Below, piece after piece: positions 1 through 6,744 of a stretch of DNA of 10,624 bases (the first letter of the stretch is position 1; every line of letters begins with the position of its first letter). Location: assembly GCA_002284615.2 (NCBI GenBank), contig MU070456.1:38345-48968 (forward strand), in the 5' to 3' direction. A program made the translations under genes and the position numbers. The notes beneath the pieces were generated by a model. The model was not told where the DNA came from. It searched no databases and saw nothing but the letters and a program-made list of their open reading frames with translations. Source of the stretch: Dunaliella salina. Taxonomy: Eukaryota; Chlorophyta; Chlorophyceae; Chlamydomonadales; Dunaliellaceae.

Positions 1-40
<40 letters not shown>
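1..40. repeat. (CA)20 microsatellite at window start
   Basis: Uninterrupted CA dinucleotides run from the first base to 40. The array is cut by the window edge, so its true length is unknown. It mirrors the (GT)n at the other end. Confidence 0.98.
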
Positions 41-41
<1 letters not shown>

Positions 42-110
42 CCCTCTGGGCACGTGCTCAGCTTAGCAACACCCTCTGGGCACATGCTTGGCTTAGCGAC
101 CCCCTTTGGG
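41..110. repeat. 30-bp tandem repeat, 2.3 copies
   Basis: The unit beginning ACCCTCTGGGCAC and ending GCTTAGC-AC occurs at 41-70 and 71-100 with four differences. A partial third copy (101-110, CCCCTTTGGG) follows. It directly abuts the CA array. No coding role is visible. Confidence 0.9.
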
Positions 111-435
111 GAAATTGACGCCTTTTTTCAAGTTTCCCTGGAAGCACCAATGTAAGGCGGACAGCCTTTCTTGTCCCATGAGGCATCCCCTGCAGCGTCA
201 GTCCCATCCTGCATTCTTACATGTATGGACTTGTTGGCAGGAGCAATTCACAGCTGATATACTGTCTCAACAGTTTTTACCAATAATGAGATTCCAAAAG
301 CAAAGAGGTGCTAGTAAGCCAGCTCAGGACAACGAGTAGTCAGTCCTTAGTCCTGAAAGCCAATGGATCTGCTCTTGCACCTCATTGGTCATTCATCTTT
401 GCCTTATCTCCTTCACACCTGGCCTGTGCTTGCAG

Positions 436-573
436 TTGAGGCGTGCCAGCCGAGCATCCAAGAAAGAGTTGAAGGGCCTCTTCAAGGCAGAGGCAGGCAA
501 ACAGAAGCGGCAGGCAGCAGGCAAAGCAGCCGCAGGAGGGGCAAGGGGTGGTAGCACTTTTGTTATTCCGTAA
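436..573 (+). CDS. Candidate terminal coding exon, Lys/Ala-rich C-terminus, unrecognised protein
   Basis: A pyrimidine-rich tract (about 405-430) leads into GCTTGCAG ending at 435, a good 3' splice acceptor. From 436 one frame reads 45 codons to a TAA at 571-573. The peptide begins LRRASRASKKELKGLF, continues with a basic EAGKQKRQ stretch and a run of Ala/Gly, and ends STFVIP. The basic, helix-prone character followed by a Gly-rich tail would suit the C-terminus of a nuclear or nucleolar protein, but I do not recognise the family. The open frame extends upstream to 385 only through the presumed intron. No matching upstream exon was found between 110 and 340. Possible last exon of a host gene whose body lies off the window; a chance open frame remains possible. 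Confidence 0.35.
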   Translation: MRRASRASKKELKGLFKAEAGKQKRQAAGKAAAGGARGGSTFVIP

Positions 574-903
574 ATTTAACTGCCTTAAGCACAATTTGAC
601 CTGTCATTACCAGTATTGTTCAGGGACAATATTTAAGAGCATCTTCCACTAAGCCTGGGCAAAAGCAACAGGTGTTGGATGAAGGAAGCTTTGCTTCTTG
701 GTCCATTGGCTCAGTCCTCAAGGTCAGCATTTGATCTGAACATCACAGCCAAGTTGAGGAGCAGCCAGCCAGCATCAATGAAGGCAACACCGACGCACAA
801 AATATGCAAGAGTGCTCTGCATAAATGAGGGGAAAGGAGGGGAATGGGATGGGTTACATGGCCAACAACCTTTTGTTAGAGAATCTACATTCAATGTTTA
901 CGC
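574..903. other. No recognised feature
   Basis: Mixed-composition DNA with no convincing open frame, repeat or RNA gene. If the exon at 436-573 is real, the start of this stretch would be its 3' untranslated region. Confidence 0.5.
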
Positions 904-979
904 TAAGCTTACATCGCTTTATCCGCCTATCCACAGCTGAGCGGAGACATAGAGGTCTGTAACCAGACCACTTCAAGCA
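904..979. repeat. Dispersed ~75-bp repeat, copy A
   Basis: First of three diverged direct copies (904-979, 1447-1522, 1591-1667). Shared landmarks in order are TAAG-TTAC-TCGCT, ATCCGCCT, AGCTGAGCGGA-ACA and a final AACCAGA/AACTAGA. In copies A and C, TCCGC and GCGGA are complementary and could form a short stem. Copy A lies beyond the 3' end of the minus-strand retrotransposon tail at 1076-1432. Confidence 0.75.
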
Positions 980-1075
980 AAAAAAAAGGAAGCAGTGCTC
1001 AAAAAGTCAGGCACAGCGTCTCAAGCAGGCACTAAGAGGGTCCCAAAAAGAGAAGAAAAGAAGAAAGAAAAGCCT

Positions 1076-1432
1076 AAACCTAACCCAGACACAGCTAGCC
1101 TAGGAGAGAGCCAGGATCAAAGTTAATGTGGATCTGGGGGGTTGTCCGCCATGCTCCTGGACGCCCGGACTCTCTTTCTCCTGCACGAGCCCCAGCGAAA
1201 CCCCTCCCAACAGTCCCCTGAGAATGAAGAGCATGTCTGGTGTTAATGATGGATGTCAATTTTTGGCATGGCATGTTTTGCTATTGATTCAGCTTTTTGC
1301 TTGGGAAGCCCAGGTTCACAAGAGGTTTGATTGTGTAATCATTGTAAACAGTGCCAGCCACACCAATTAAGATGATATGCAGAGTCACTTTGTTATTCCT
1401 GTTCGCAATTCTTGAGCTGCGGGAGTTAAGGT
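1076..1432 (-). pseudogene. Retrotransposon (non-LTR-type) C-terminal ORF tail and 3' UTR, truncated copy
   Basis: Read on the minus strand, 1425 to about 1280 encodes a peptide containing NRNNKVTLHIILIGVAGT, then YNDYTIKPLVNLG. This matches the C-terminal part of the plus-strand copy at 2800-2990 almost residue for residue. A frame change follows NLG: the expected KQKAESIAKHA continues in another frame, and the original frame meets a TAG. Homology with the other copy continues through a shared 3' region (GAGAGTCCGGGCGTC and CTCTCTCCTAGGCTAGCTGT) and stops near 1076. Only about 360 bp remain, so this is a severely 5'-truncated dead copy. Copy B of the ~75-bp repeat begins about 15 bp beyond its truncated 5' end. 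Assignment to non-LTR elements rests on the other copy's domain content. Confidence 0.7.
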
Positions 1433-1446
1433 AAGCCTACCTATAG

Positions 1447-1522
1447 GATAAGGTTACGTCGCTAAATTTACCTACAAGGGCAGCGGAGCAGAAACACTGA
1501 GGTCCTAACCAGAGCTGGCCTA
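1447..1522. repeat. Dispersed ~75-bp repeat, copy B
   Basis: Second copy, the most diverged. It keeps TAAGGTTACGTCGCTA, the AAGGGCAGC core and GAAACAC. The TCCGC arm is mutated (TTTAC), so the stem possible in A and C is not kept here. Confidence 0.75.
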
Positions 1523-1590
1523 AGATGAAAAAACCCAACTCACTAAGCTTGAACTGGAAAATTGATAACAAATCATGTTTGTTGTAAAGG

Positions 1591-1667
1591 TAAGATTACG
1601 TCGCTATATCCGCCTGCGAGGGCAGCTGAGCGGAAACACAGACCTGAAACTAGACAAGTCTCAAAGA
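1591..1667. repeat. Dispersed ~75-bp repeat, copy C
   Basis: Third copy and probably closest to consensus: TAAGATTACGTCGCTATATC, then CCGCCTGCGAGGGCAGCTGA, then GCGGAAACACAGACC. TCCGC/GCGGA and, inside it, CTGC/GCAG can pair as a small hairpin with a GAGG loop. No known RNA motif was matched. Confidence 0.78.
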
Positions 1668-1749
1668 AAGACTGTATTTAGAGGCGTCAACTGATCAGAA
1701 ACATGCACTTATAATGCAACATGATGCAAAATGGCACAAGAAGTCTCAA

Positions 1750-1787
1750 ATTGAAAGCTCAAATGTGTATTGAAAGCTCAAATGTGT
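1750..1787. repeat. Perfect 19-bp tandem duplication
   Basis: ATTGAAAGCTCAAATGTGT at 1750-1768 is repeated exactly at 1769-1787. This looks like a recent slippage-type duplication. Confidence 0.95.
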
Positions 1788-1984
1788 GACTTGAGACTCC
1801 TGATGTCCACACACCAAGTGCAGGAAAGAAATGGTCAGATGCTTTTTTTGAAAAATAATGTTTGTTATAGTCTGGCGATTGATGAAACTGTGCAAGATAG
1901 AAAAGAAAGGAAAAGAAAAACTACGCAGGCAGTGAACACAGTGCAAGATAGGTGTTGTTGGTTCGAATCTCCTCTTCCTCACGA

Positions 1985-3043
1985 CATGGTGGTTTACGCC
2001 GCTCTCACGCTTTCCCGATGCACTACCTCACCAACCTGAACGACAAACTCAAAGCACACATGCACAAAAAACACGAGCTTGGCTCTGCTGACACCTCCGG
2101 CTTCCACCTCCAGAGATGGCAGAAACTTAATGATGCCATACTACGAACTGCCATTGCAAGTACTGAATCTCGCAACCCAACCTCACAACTTGCTAACAAA
2201 GTTATCAGCAATTCCTTCTGGAAAATACAGGAATTTCCCTTAAACAGCAAATAAATGTAATGAAGTATCGTACAGATACCCTGTACAATCAGAGTCATGC
2301 CTTCAAATTCAACTCTTCCAGTAATGGAAGATGCCCACTATGTGATGACATGGACCACATTGACCACATCCTCAGGTGTACAAACTCAACAACGATCGGG
2401 ATGCACACCAACAGACAATGCAGCCCTAAGTCTTTGTGTAAAAGCCCTCAGTAAAGGCCGGTATGGCTCATCCCTTATTGGCATGGATGGCTGCAGTAAT
2501 GAGAGACTCCTGGATCAGGGCTTACAGATCCCTGAAAGCACATCAAGAGCTACTTCAGACTGGGTTTTCCCTAATGGTACTTGCTCCCCTGCCCGGCCCC
2601 AAACCCGCCCTGATGCTATCTTTGTGCGCCCTCTTTCAGGCAGACAAACTCACCTTGATCCGTGCAAGATCCCTTCTCAAGACAGGGACATACATGTTGT
2701 TGGATTAAAATTCTGACCCGATACAAATTCCGCCATCACTCTTGAACGTGCAGTGACTTAACATTCTTAAACCATAACCAGACTTAAATTTCAAGTTAAA
2801 TCCCGCAGCTCCAGAAATCCAAACAGGAATAACAAAGTGCCTTTACACATTATCCTAATTGGTGTGGCCGGTACCATTTACAATGAGTTTTCAATCACAC
2901 CCCTTATAAATCTGGGCCTGACTAAACAAAAAGCCAAATCACTAGCAGCCGAACTTAGGGACCATGCCCATCCACAGGTTAACCACTATCAAGAACACCA
3001 GACACGCCCTTTGTTACCAGGGAGCTTCTGGGAGGGGGTTTGA
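1985..3043 (+). pseudogene. Degraded retrotransposon polyprotein C-terminal region with CCHC zinc motif
   Basis: Fragments of one protein lie in order in two frames. 1985-2254 (frame 2) reads YLTNLNDKLKAHMHKKHELG onward. 2260-2454 (frame 1) reads KYRTDTLYNQ and then a zinc motif, CPLCDDMDHIDHILRC (C-X2-C-X7-H-X3-C, 2332-2379). 2400-2716 (frame 2) includes KALSKGRYGSSLIGMDG and TRPDAIFVRPL. 2837-3043 (frame 2) includes LHIILIGVAGTIYN. Stops interrupt 2714-2836. CPLC...HIL..C is typical of the region after the reverse transcriptase domain in non-LTR retrotransposons. KYRT-TLYNQ and RPDAI-V fit a family I associate, from memory, with green-lineage genomes. No reverse transcriptase domain is visible upstream, so this is a 5'-truncated, frameshifted, inactive copy. 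It forms an inverted pair with 1076-1432. Confidence 0.7.
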
Positions 3044-3176
3044 TGGGCGTACGGAGGCGGAGGACGGGAGGAGGAGAGTCCGGGCGTCAGGAGGCATGGC
3101 AAGCAGCAAACCTCCAGATCCCCACTAGTTCTGTTTCTGGCTCTCTCCTAGGCTAGCTGTGTCTAGTGTAGGTTTT
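3044..3176 (+). other. 3' tail (UTR) of the plus-strand retrotransposon copy
   Basis: This GC-rich stretch contains GAGAGTCCGGGCGTC, a CCTCCAGATCCCCAC segment and GGCTCTCTCCTAGGCTAGCT. All three recur, inverted, in the 1076-1200 copy. Homology between copies ends near 3176, which marks the likely 3' end of the retrotransposed unit. No poly-A tail is evident. Confidence 0.6.
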
Positions 3177-3179
3177 GAG

Positions 3180-3960
3180 GGCCTTCTGGTGAGGCCGCTG
3201 CTTCCTTGCTAGCTTGCTAGCTTGTTAGTTAGTGGACCTTCCCTTAATGCACGCGGCCTCTGGCTTGCGTAGACTTTTCTTTTGTTCCCGGAGTAGATTG
3301 CACGTGGTGAGGGCTTGGTAGGGTTGAGTCCAGTCGTTTATTGCTGTGGTTGTCTTGATTGGATGGAACAGACCGGCATGGTTGAGAGGTCCAGGACCAT
3401 CCTAAGGGTGTATGCTGGGTGAGTGGATTTAGGGTGGTATGCTTTATTTGTCTGAGTTCTGGAGCTTTGTTCGGGTTGGCATCAGTGTTTGTAAAAATGT
3501 GGTCAATAGTGGATTGACTGAGATTATTGCAGTTTGCAAGAGAAGCAAGCCTATTGGGAGAGCAATAGTCTGCTTCTTCTCCATGTTATGATGGCAGGAA
3601 TTCAGAGCTTGGGCATTTAAGACATGTGTGTGCTCATTCGATAGAATAGAGAAGAAACTTGAAACGCCAACTTCCATGAGAAGGTGTACGATGCAAGTGA
3701 TCAGTCTTGAGAGTGTACGAGCCCATGGAATGTTTGCTATAGGTTGAAAGGTGACAGTGAAGGGGAGTTGGCCCTGAAATGTTAGATTTAAGCCACTTGC
3801 ATGTATACTGATGTATTGTCGCGCCCAAAGGTTGAATTTAAGCAAGTGATTAAGGTATTTGGGAGTTTGACAGCGAGGGCCTAACAGGCCATTGGTCATG
3901 TTTTGTGAGAATTCCTATACCAGCCCCAAATAAATATTGGGTATATTGCACACTGCTGTC
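3180..3960 (-). pseudogene. Possible degraded retrotransposon endonuclease-like region
   Basis: On the minus strand a 151-codon open frame spans 3899-3444, but family-like features appear only when neighbouring frames are read together. Near 3925-3900 a frame reads GIGILTKHD. Near 3840-3780 the long frame reads LLKFNLWARQYISIHA. Near 3515-3485 another frame reads QSTIDHIFTN, and it runs on through NPLTQHTPL to about 3410. The order GIGIL, then a hydrophobic-strand-rich ISIHA segment, then S-TIDHIF-N resembles the exonuclease-endonuclease-phosphatase domain of non-LTR retrotransposons. The catalytic DFN and terminal SDH motifs were not found, so this is a tentative reading of eroded sequence. 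It could belong to the same family as the tails at 1076-3176, in the opposite orientation to the plus-strand copy. The 151-codon frame as such is not claimed as a gene. Confidence 0.3.
3205..3232. repeat. 8-bp tandem repeat
   Basis: CTTGCTAG, CTTGCTAG and CTTGTTAG are followed by TTAG, just beyond the retrotransposon 3' end. Confidence 0.85.
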
Positions 3961-4377
3961 GCATAGCTAATAGCTATTGCCTTCCCCGTCACACCCTGCT
4001 CACAGGCAAATTGGGAACAAAATGGCTGGTCAGATATGGTGGGTGCTTGCTCGAAAAGTAGGGTTCATGTTCTGGCATATAGCAGAAGTGGCCCTGAGTA
4101 GCAGTTTCCAAACTCAGGAGCCCTGGAAAGCTACCATTCGATGCTAAGTACAAAAACTGCCAAGTGGGGCCACCTTGCCAAGGGAACATTTCAAAAGTAC
4201 CCCTCTTTGAGGCCTTCGTCGCCCGCCTCCGGGAATATTCCAAAAAAATCAACAGCATGACAAAGTACAGATTTTGATGAAGACTTAACATTAGGTTTGC
4301 ATTTCATTCATGTAGCAAACAAAGTAAGTTCTCTTTCTTTCTAGCAAAAAGTGAGTTTGAAAGAACTACTGTCAATG
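3961..4377. other. No recognised feature
   Basis: The flank to the left of the Harbinger element contains short open frames on the minus strand with no recognisable motif. It probably belongs to older repeat sequence. Confidence 0.45.
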
Positions 4378-4380
4378 TAA

Positions 4381-4408
4381 GGGGGCGGTCACACACAATT
4401 GTTTTCGG
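4381..4408 (+). repeat. Left terminal inverted repeat of Harbinger element
   Basis: It starts GGGGGCGGTCACACACAATT and ends GTTTTCGG. Compared with the right end it differs at positions 3, 4 and 21. Confidence 0.93.
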
Positions 4409-4462
4409 CTTTTTTTCCGTCAGTGTTGAAAAAAAAATTTCACTTTGGGCAAAAAAAAAATT

Positions 4463-4491
4463 GCGGTCACATACAAAATTTTTTTCCTCGG
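4463..4491 (+). repeat. Subterminal copy of the TIR motif
   Basis: GCGGTCACATACAAAATTTT, continuing to CCTCGG, closely resembles the terminal GCGGTCACACACAATT...TTTTCGG, in the same orientation as the left terminus. A shorter exact copy of AATTGTTTTCGG (4397-4408) recurs at 4562-4573. Repeated subterminal motifs are common transposase binding sites. No equivalent was seen at the right end. Confidence 0.6.
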
Positions 4492-4700
4492 GCAATTTTT
4501 TTTGGCCTACCCAAAAAATTTTTCGGTTCCAGCCAGAAGTCACTAGGGACCGTCTTTGGGAAATTGTTTTCGGTTGGGGTCAGTTTTCAGTTACCGTTTG
4601 GGAGTGCCTCTTGGGAGTGCCCCTTCAATGCAAGGTCCAAAAACACAAAAATTTCCAGTTTTTTTCAACATTCACATATTTCATCTTTGAGGGTGGCGCC

Positions 4701-5150
4701 ATGCCTCCCAAGGGCAAGCAAGGGTCCAATGGCAGGGGGAGGGGGGCAAGAGGTCAGCCCAGCAAGAAAGCACAGGTGCTCAGTCCAGATGAGGACCAGC
4801 ACAAGCCTAGCAGGGACCTGCAGATGTCAGAGGCAGTGGTGGTAGGCAGCTGGTCTGGCGGCTCCTTGCATGCGCTTGCAGCCCATGCAGCTGATCAGTT
4901 GCAGCTTGAGCAGGATCAGCAGCAGGTGAGCGAAGTCACACATGCAGCCAAGAGGCCACTGCGCGCAGCAGCACCCAAGCCGGGAGCTCACGAGGGTTTG
5001 GATGGGGAGCCAGCTTACGATGGTGAAAGTGAGGTACCATATTTGGTCATTTCCTCCATGCGAGCACTTAGCGGCAAGGAAAGCCAAGAACCATCCTCAA
5101 TCATTCTACGCAGAGCACTAAAATTCCATATTTGTGCATCATCAACTTGA
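4701..5150 (+). pseudogene. Harbinger accessory (ORF1, Myb/SANT-type position) protein, 3'-truncated
   Basis: An ATG at 4701 in a favourable context (GGTGGCGCCATGC) opens a 149-codon frame to 5150. It begins MPPKGKQGSNGRGRGARG, is rich in Lys/Arg/Gly, and continues through a Gln-rich segment (ADQLQLEQDQQQ) and KRPLRAAAPKPG. In PIF/Harbinger elements the second gene encodes a Myb/SANT-like protein that helps bring transposase to the nucleus and the DNA ends. Position, orientation and basic N-terminus fit that role, but no Myb repeat is present, as expected if only the N-terminal part survives. Codons past about 5030 are antisense to the transposase gene and so are junction read-through, not original protein. 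An open frame runs upstream into the terminal repeat without a start codon and is ignored. Confidence 0.6.
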
Positions 5151-5762
5151 CCTGCCCCTCCAGCGCTAACAAATGTGAACTTGCCATGAGCATCAACACA
5201 TACGAAAAGAATCATAGCCACGTGCTTTTTGTAGCAATAGTAGACATCACCCCACTCAAACGGCTTCTCAATCCTTATGAATGTTCCGTCTATTGCACCA
5301 GCACAANAAGGCAAATTGCACAAGCCTCTGAAATCTCGCATGACGCGCATGAGTTCCTGTCCTTCTGGAAAGACGATCATGCTTGGCACAAATTCTTTGC
5401 ACAGCACAAACACAACTTCATGAATCATAGGTCTGCGCAAGGTGGTAGTATGGAGAACCTGAGCCAGCCCAGTGCAAAAAAACTGCCAGCCTCTTCTCAA
5501 CAGGGATTGCACTCCGCAAACGTGTGTCTTGCTTTGCAAGTGAGGCACAATATGTCTCACACAGGGTCTTGAAGGCTGGCTTGCTCATGCGGAAAGCTTG
5601 CCTGAATTGGGCATATTCAGGGTGAGTCCTTCCAATGTTGGCCCAGTCCCTGCACACTTGCTTCTCCCAGAATCCAAAAGGAGGACTTTCCTTCAAGGGC
5701 AAGGGGAGGGAAGAGAATGTAAAGGACGGAAGGGCAGGAGAGGAGGAGTAGTTCCCATGCAT
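5015..5762 (-). pseudogene. Harbinger DDE transposase (DDE_Tnp_4-type), frameshifted and C-terminally truncated
   Basis: The likely start is the ATG at 5762-5760 (MHGNYSSSPAL). The N-terminal frame contains FWEKQVCRDWANIGRTHPEY and VEKRLAVFLHWAGSG, the helical region preceding a helix-turn-helix, and stops at 5418. The next part continues in another frame from about 5436: MIHEVVFVLCKEF, then CAGAIDGTFIRIEKP with the first catalytic Asp (5288-5290), YYCYKKHVAMILFVCVDAHG, and SAGGAGQVDDAQIWNFSAL with the second catalytic Asp region (about 5138-5143). Roughly ten residues expected between HLAQ and IHEVV are missing, so a small out-of-frame deletion probably removed part of the helix-turn-helix. 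The frame ends at 5015, before the GD-AYP block and the third catalytic acidic residue. Codon 85 of the second frame holds the N at 5307. It encodes no functional enzyme. Confidence 0.85.
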
Positions 5763-5797
5763 GCCCCATGCAGGAGTGCCCCTTCTTGAAAAAATTA

Positions 5798-5825
5798 CCG
5801 AAAAAAATTGTGTGTGACCGCAGCC
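5798..5825 (-). repeat. Right terminal inverted repeat of Harbinger element
   Basis: Reverse-complemented, it starts GGCTGCGGTCACACACAATT and ends TTTTTCGG. It is immediately followed by the TAA duplication at 5826-5828. Confidence 0.93.
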
Positions 5826-5828
5826 TAA

Positions 5829-6695
5829 GGTCAAACAACCCAGAACTAGAAAGGGGAAATATGATATGATAAGTAACTAGAACTTCCAGGAGAAGCACAC
5901 AAAAACAGGGTTGGAAGTAATTTAGCACATGACTTGCATGTGCAATCAGGAAGGCAAATGAGCACTCAGAGTGCAGCAAGGAGCGGTGACAATCCTCAGG
6001 AAGCCATTTTAGGTTCTTTTTGCGCGAGCCGCTTTCGAGCAACTTAGCATAGTAGGGCTGTTCACGCCCCGAGGTGACTTTCACCAAATGTCTTAAAAAA
6101 TTTGAGAATAGTGCACATTTGGTAAATATTAAGGGCTGCAACAGGAGGCTGCAAGAAGCATAACTTTTGGACGTCATCGGTCAATCCACCCAAGAGTTAT
6201 ATATTTGGAATCCTGGGATCAAGAGCTATCGATTGGTACATATATGGGTCCGATCGGAGGAGGTCGGTGGGGGTGGGTGGTTGAGGGGGGTTTCGACTTT
6301 TTGGGACCCCCCCTCCAGAATTTTACTGGGACAGTTTCACAGAATTATGATTATATCATTAGATTCCTGAGCTCAAGAACTGTCACCTGGCACCCTTTTT
6401 GGGTAAATTGAGTAAAAGGGGGGGTCTGTGTGTATGGCTGGGAGTCAGTGCCATGCGCGCAAGGGTGTGGGTGGCGGGGGGTGTAGAGGCAAACATGCGG
6501 TTAACCAGTTCAAACTTCCAGGATGACGACAATGTATGATGTGATTATGCATGGTGAAGTCAGGAGGGCATTTCGTGGACTTGCAAGCTAGTTGTGGGTG
6601 CCTGGAAGGGCAGGTATGTATGGGCGCCCGCTGCTCAGGTTTTGTCCCATAACTCTGCTGCAACTTGCTTTTCCATCATGCACCACCACCCACAG
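5829..6695. other. No gene recognised; G-rich tracts
   Basis: Short open frames only, none with recognisable motifs. About 6250-6320 has dense G runs followed by C runs (GGGACCCCCCC at 6303-6313), and 6415-6485 has two further G7/G6 runs. The texture suggests old repeat sequence, but no terminal structures were found. Confidence 0.45.
6269..6290 (+). other. G-rich tract, weak G-quadruplex candidate
   Basis: The runs are G5, G3, G2 and G6 with short loops (GGGGGTGGGTGG...GGGGGG). One run has only two Gs, so a three-layer quadruplex would need bulging or a split of the last run. Confidence 0.4.
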
Positions 6696-6744
6696 AATCA
6701 AGAAAGAGCTCTCAATCTGTCAATCCTCCCCGTGTCTGGACCTG
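6696..6744 (+). CDS. Candidate 49-bp internal exon
   Basis: The segment is bounded by a pyrimidine-rich CACCACCCACAG acceptor ending at 6695 and a near-perfect donor, CCTG|GTAAGTTTT, starting at 6745. All three frames are open across it: NQERALNLSILPVSGP, IKKELSICQSSPCLDL or SRKSSQSVNPPRVWT. No homology is recognised, so the frame cannot be chosen. It is reported because both splice sites are strong and close together; chance occurrence in 10 kb is possible. Confidence 0.25.

Larger units (their letters stand above)
4378..5828. mobile_element. PIF/Harbinger DNA transposon, internally deleted, non-autonomous
   Basis: The element body is 4381-5825 (1445 bp), flanked by TAA at 4378-4380 and 5826-5828. 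Three-base TWA target duplications are the PIF/Harbinger hallmark. The ends are 28-bp inverted repeats with 25 matches, sharing GCGGTCACACACAATT. Two convergent genes start near the ends, as in complete Harbinger elements: a plus-strand accessory protein from 4701 and a minus-strand DDE transposase from about 5762. They run into each other around 5000-5090, and the 3' parts of both, including the last catalytic residue of the transposase, are absent. This indicates one internal deletion. The transposase has a further frameshifting lesion near 5440. Movement would need transposase from an intact relative. An undetermined base sits at 5307. Confidence 0.9.

Noticed and set aside
904..1667. Hammerhead- or twister-type self-cleaving motif in the 75-bp repeat
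   Set aside because: CTGA and GGAAAC occur close together, but the required CUGANGA core, stem II and cleavage-site arrangement are not present.
1960..1972. GGTTCGAATCTCC, a tRNA B-box look-alike
   Set aside because: The flanking bases cannot form a T-arm stem, and no A box, anticodon arm or acceptor stem is visible upstream.
3989..4291. 100-codon minus-strand open frame
   Set aside because: No motif, no splice or start support, and composition like its surroundings.
4461..4700. Upstream extension of the accessory-protein open frame (total 229 codons)
   Set aside because: It lies in the AT-rich subterminal region, has no preceding ATG in good context, and its peptide is Phe/Ser-rich, unlike the basic start at 4701.
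5132..5572. 146-codon plus-strand open frame inside the Harbinger element
   Set aside because: It is antisense to the transposase, whose conserved motifs (AIDGTFIR, VDDAQIW) are clear on the minus strand.
5418..6177. Minus-strand open frames (including one of 186 codons) running across the right TIR
   Set aside because: They cross the transposon boundary and flank, with no conserved content outside the transposase portion.
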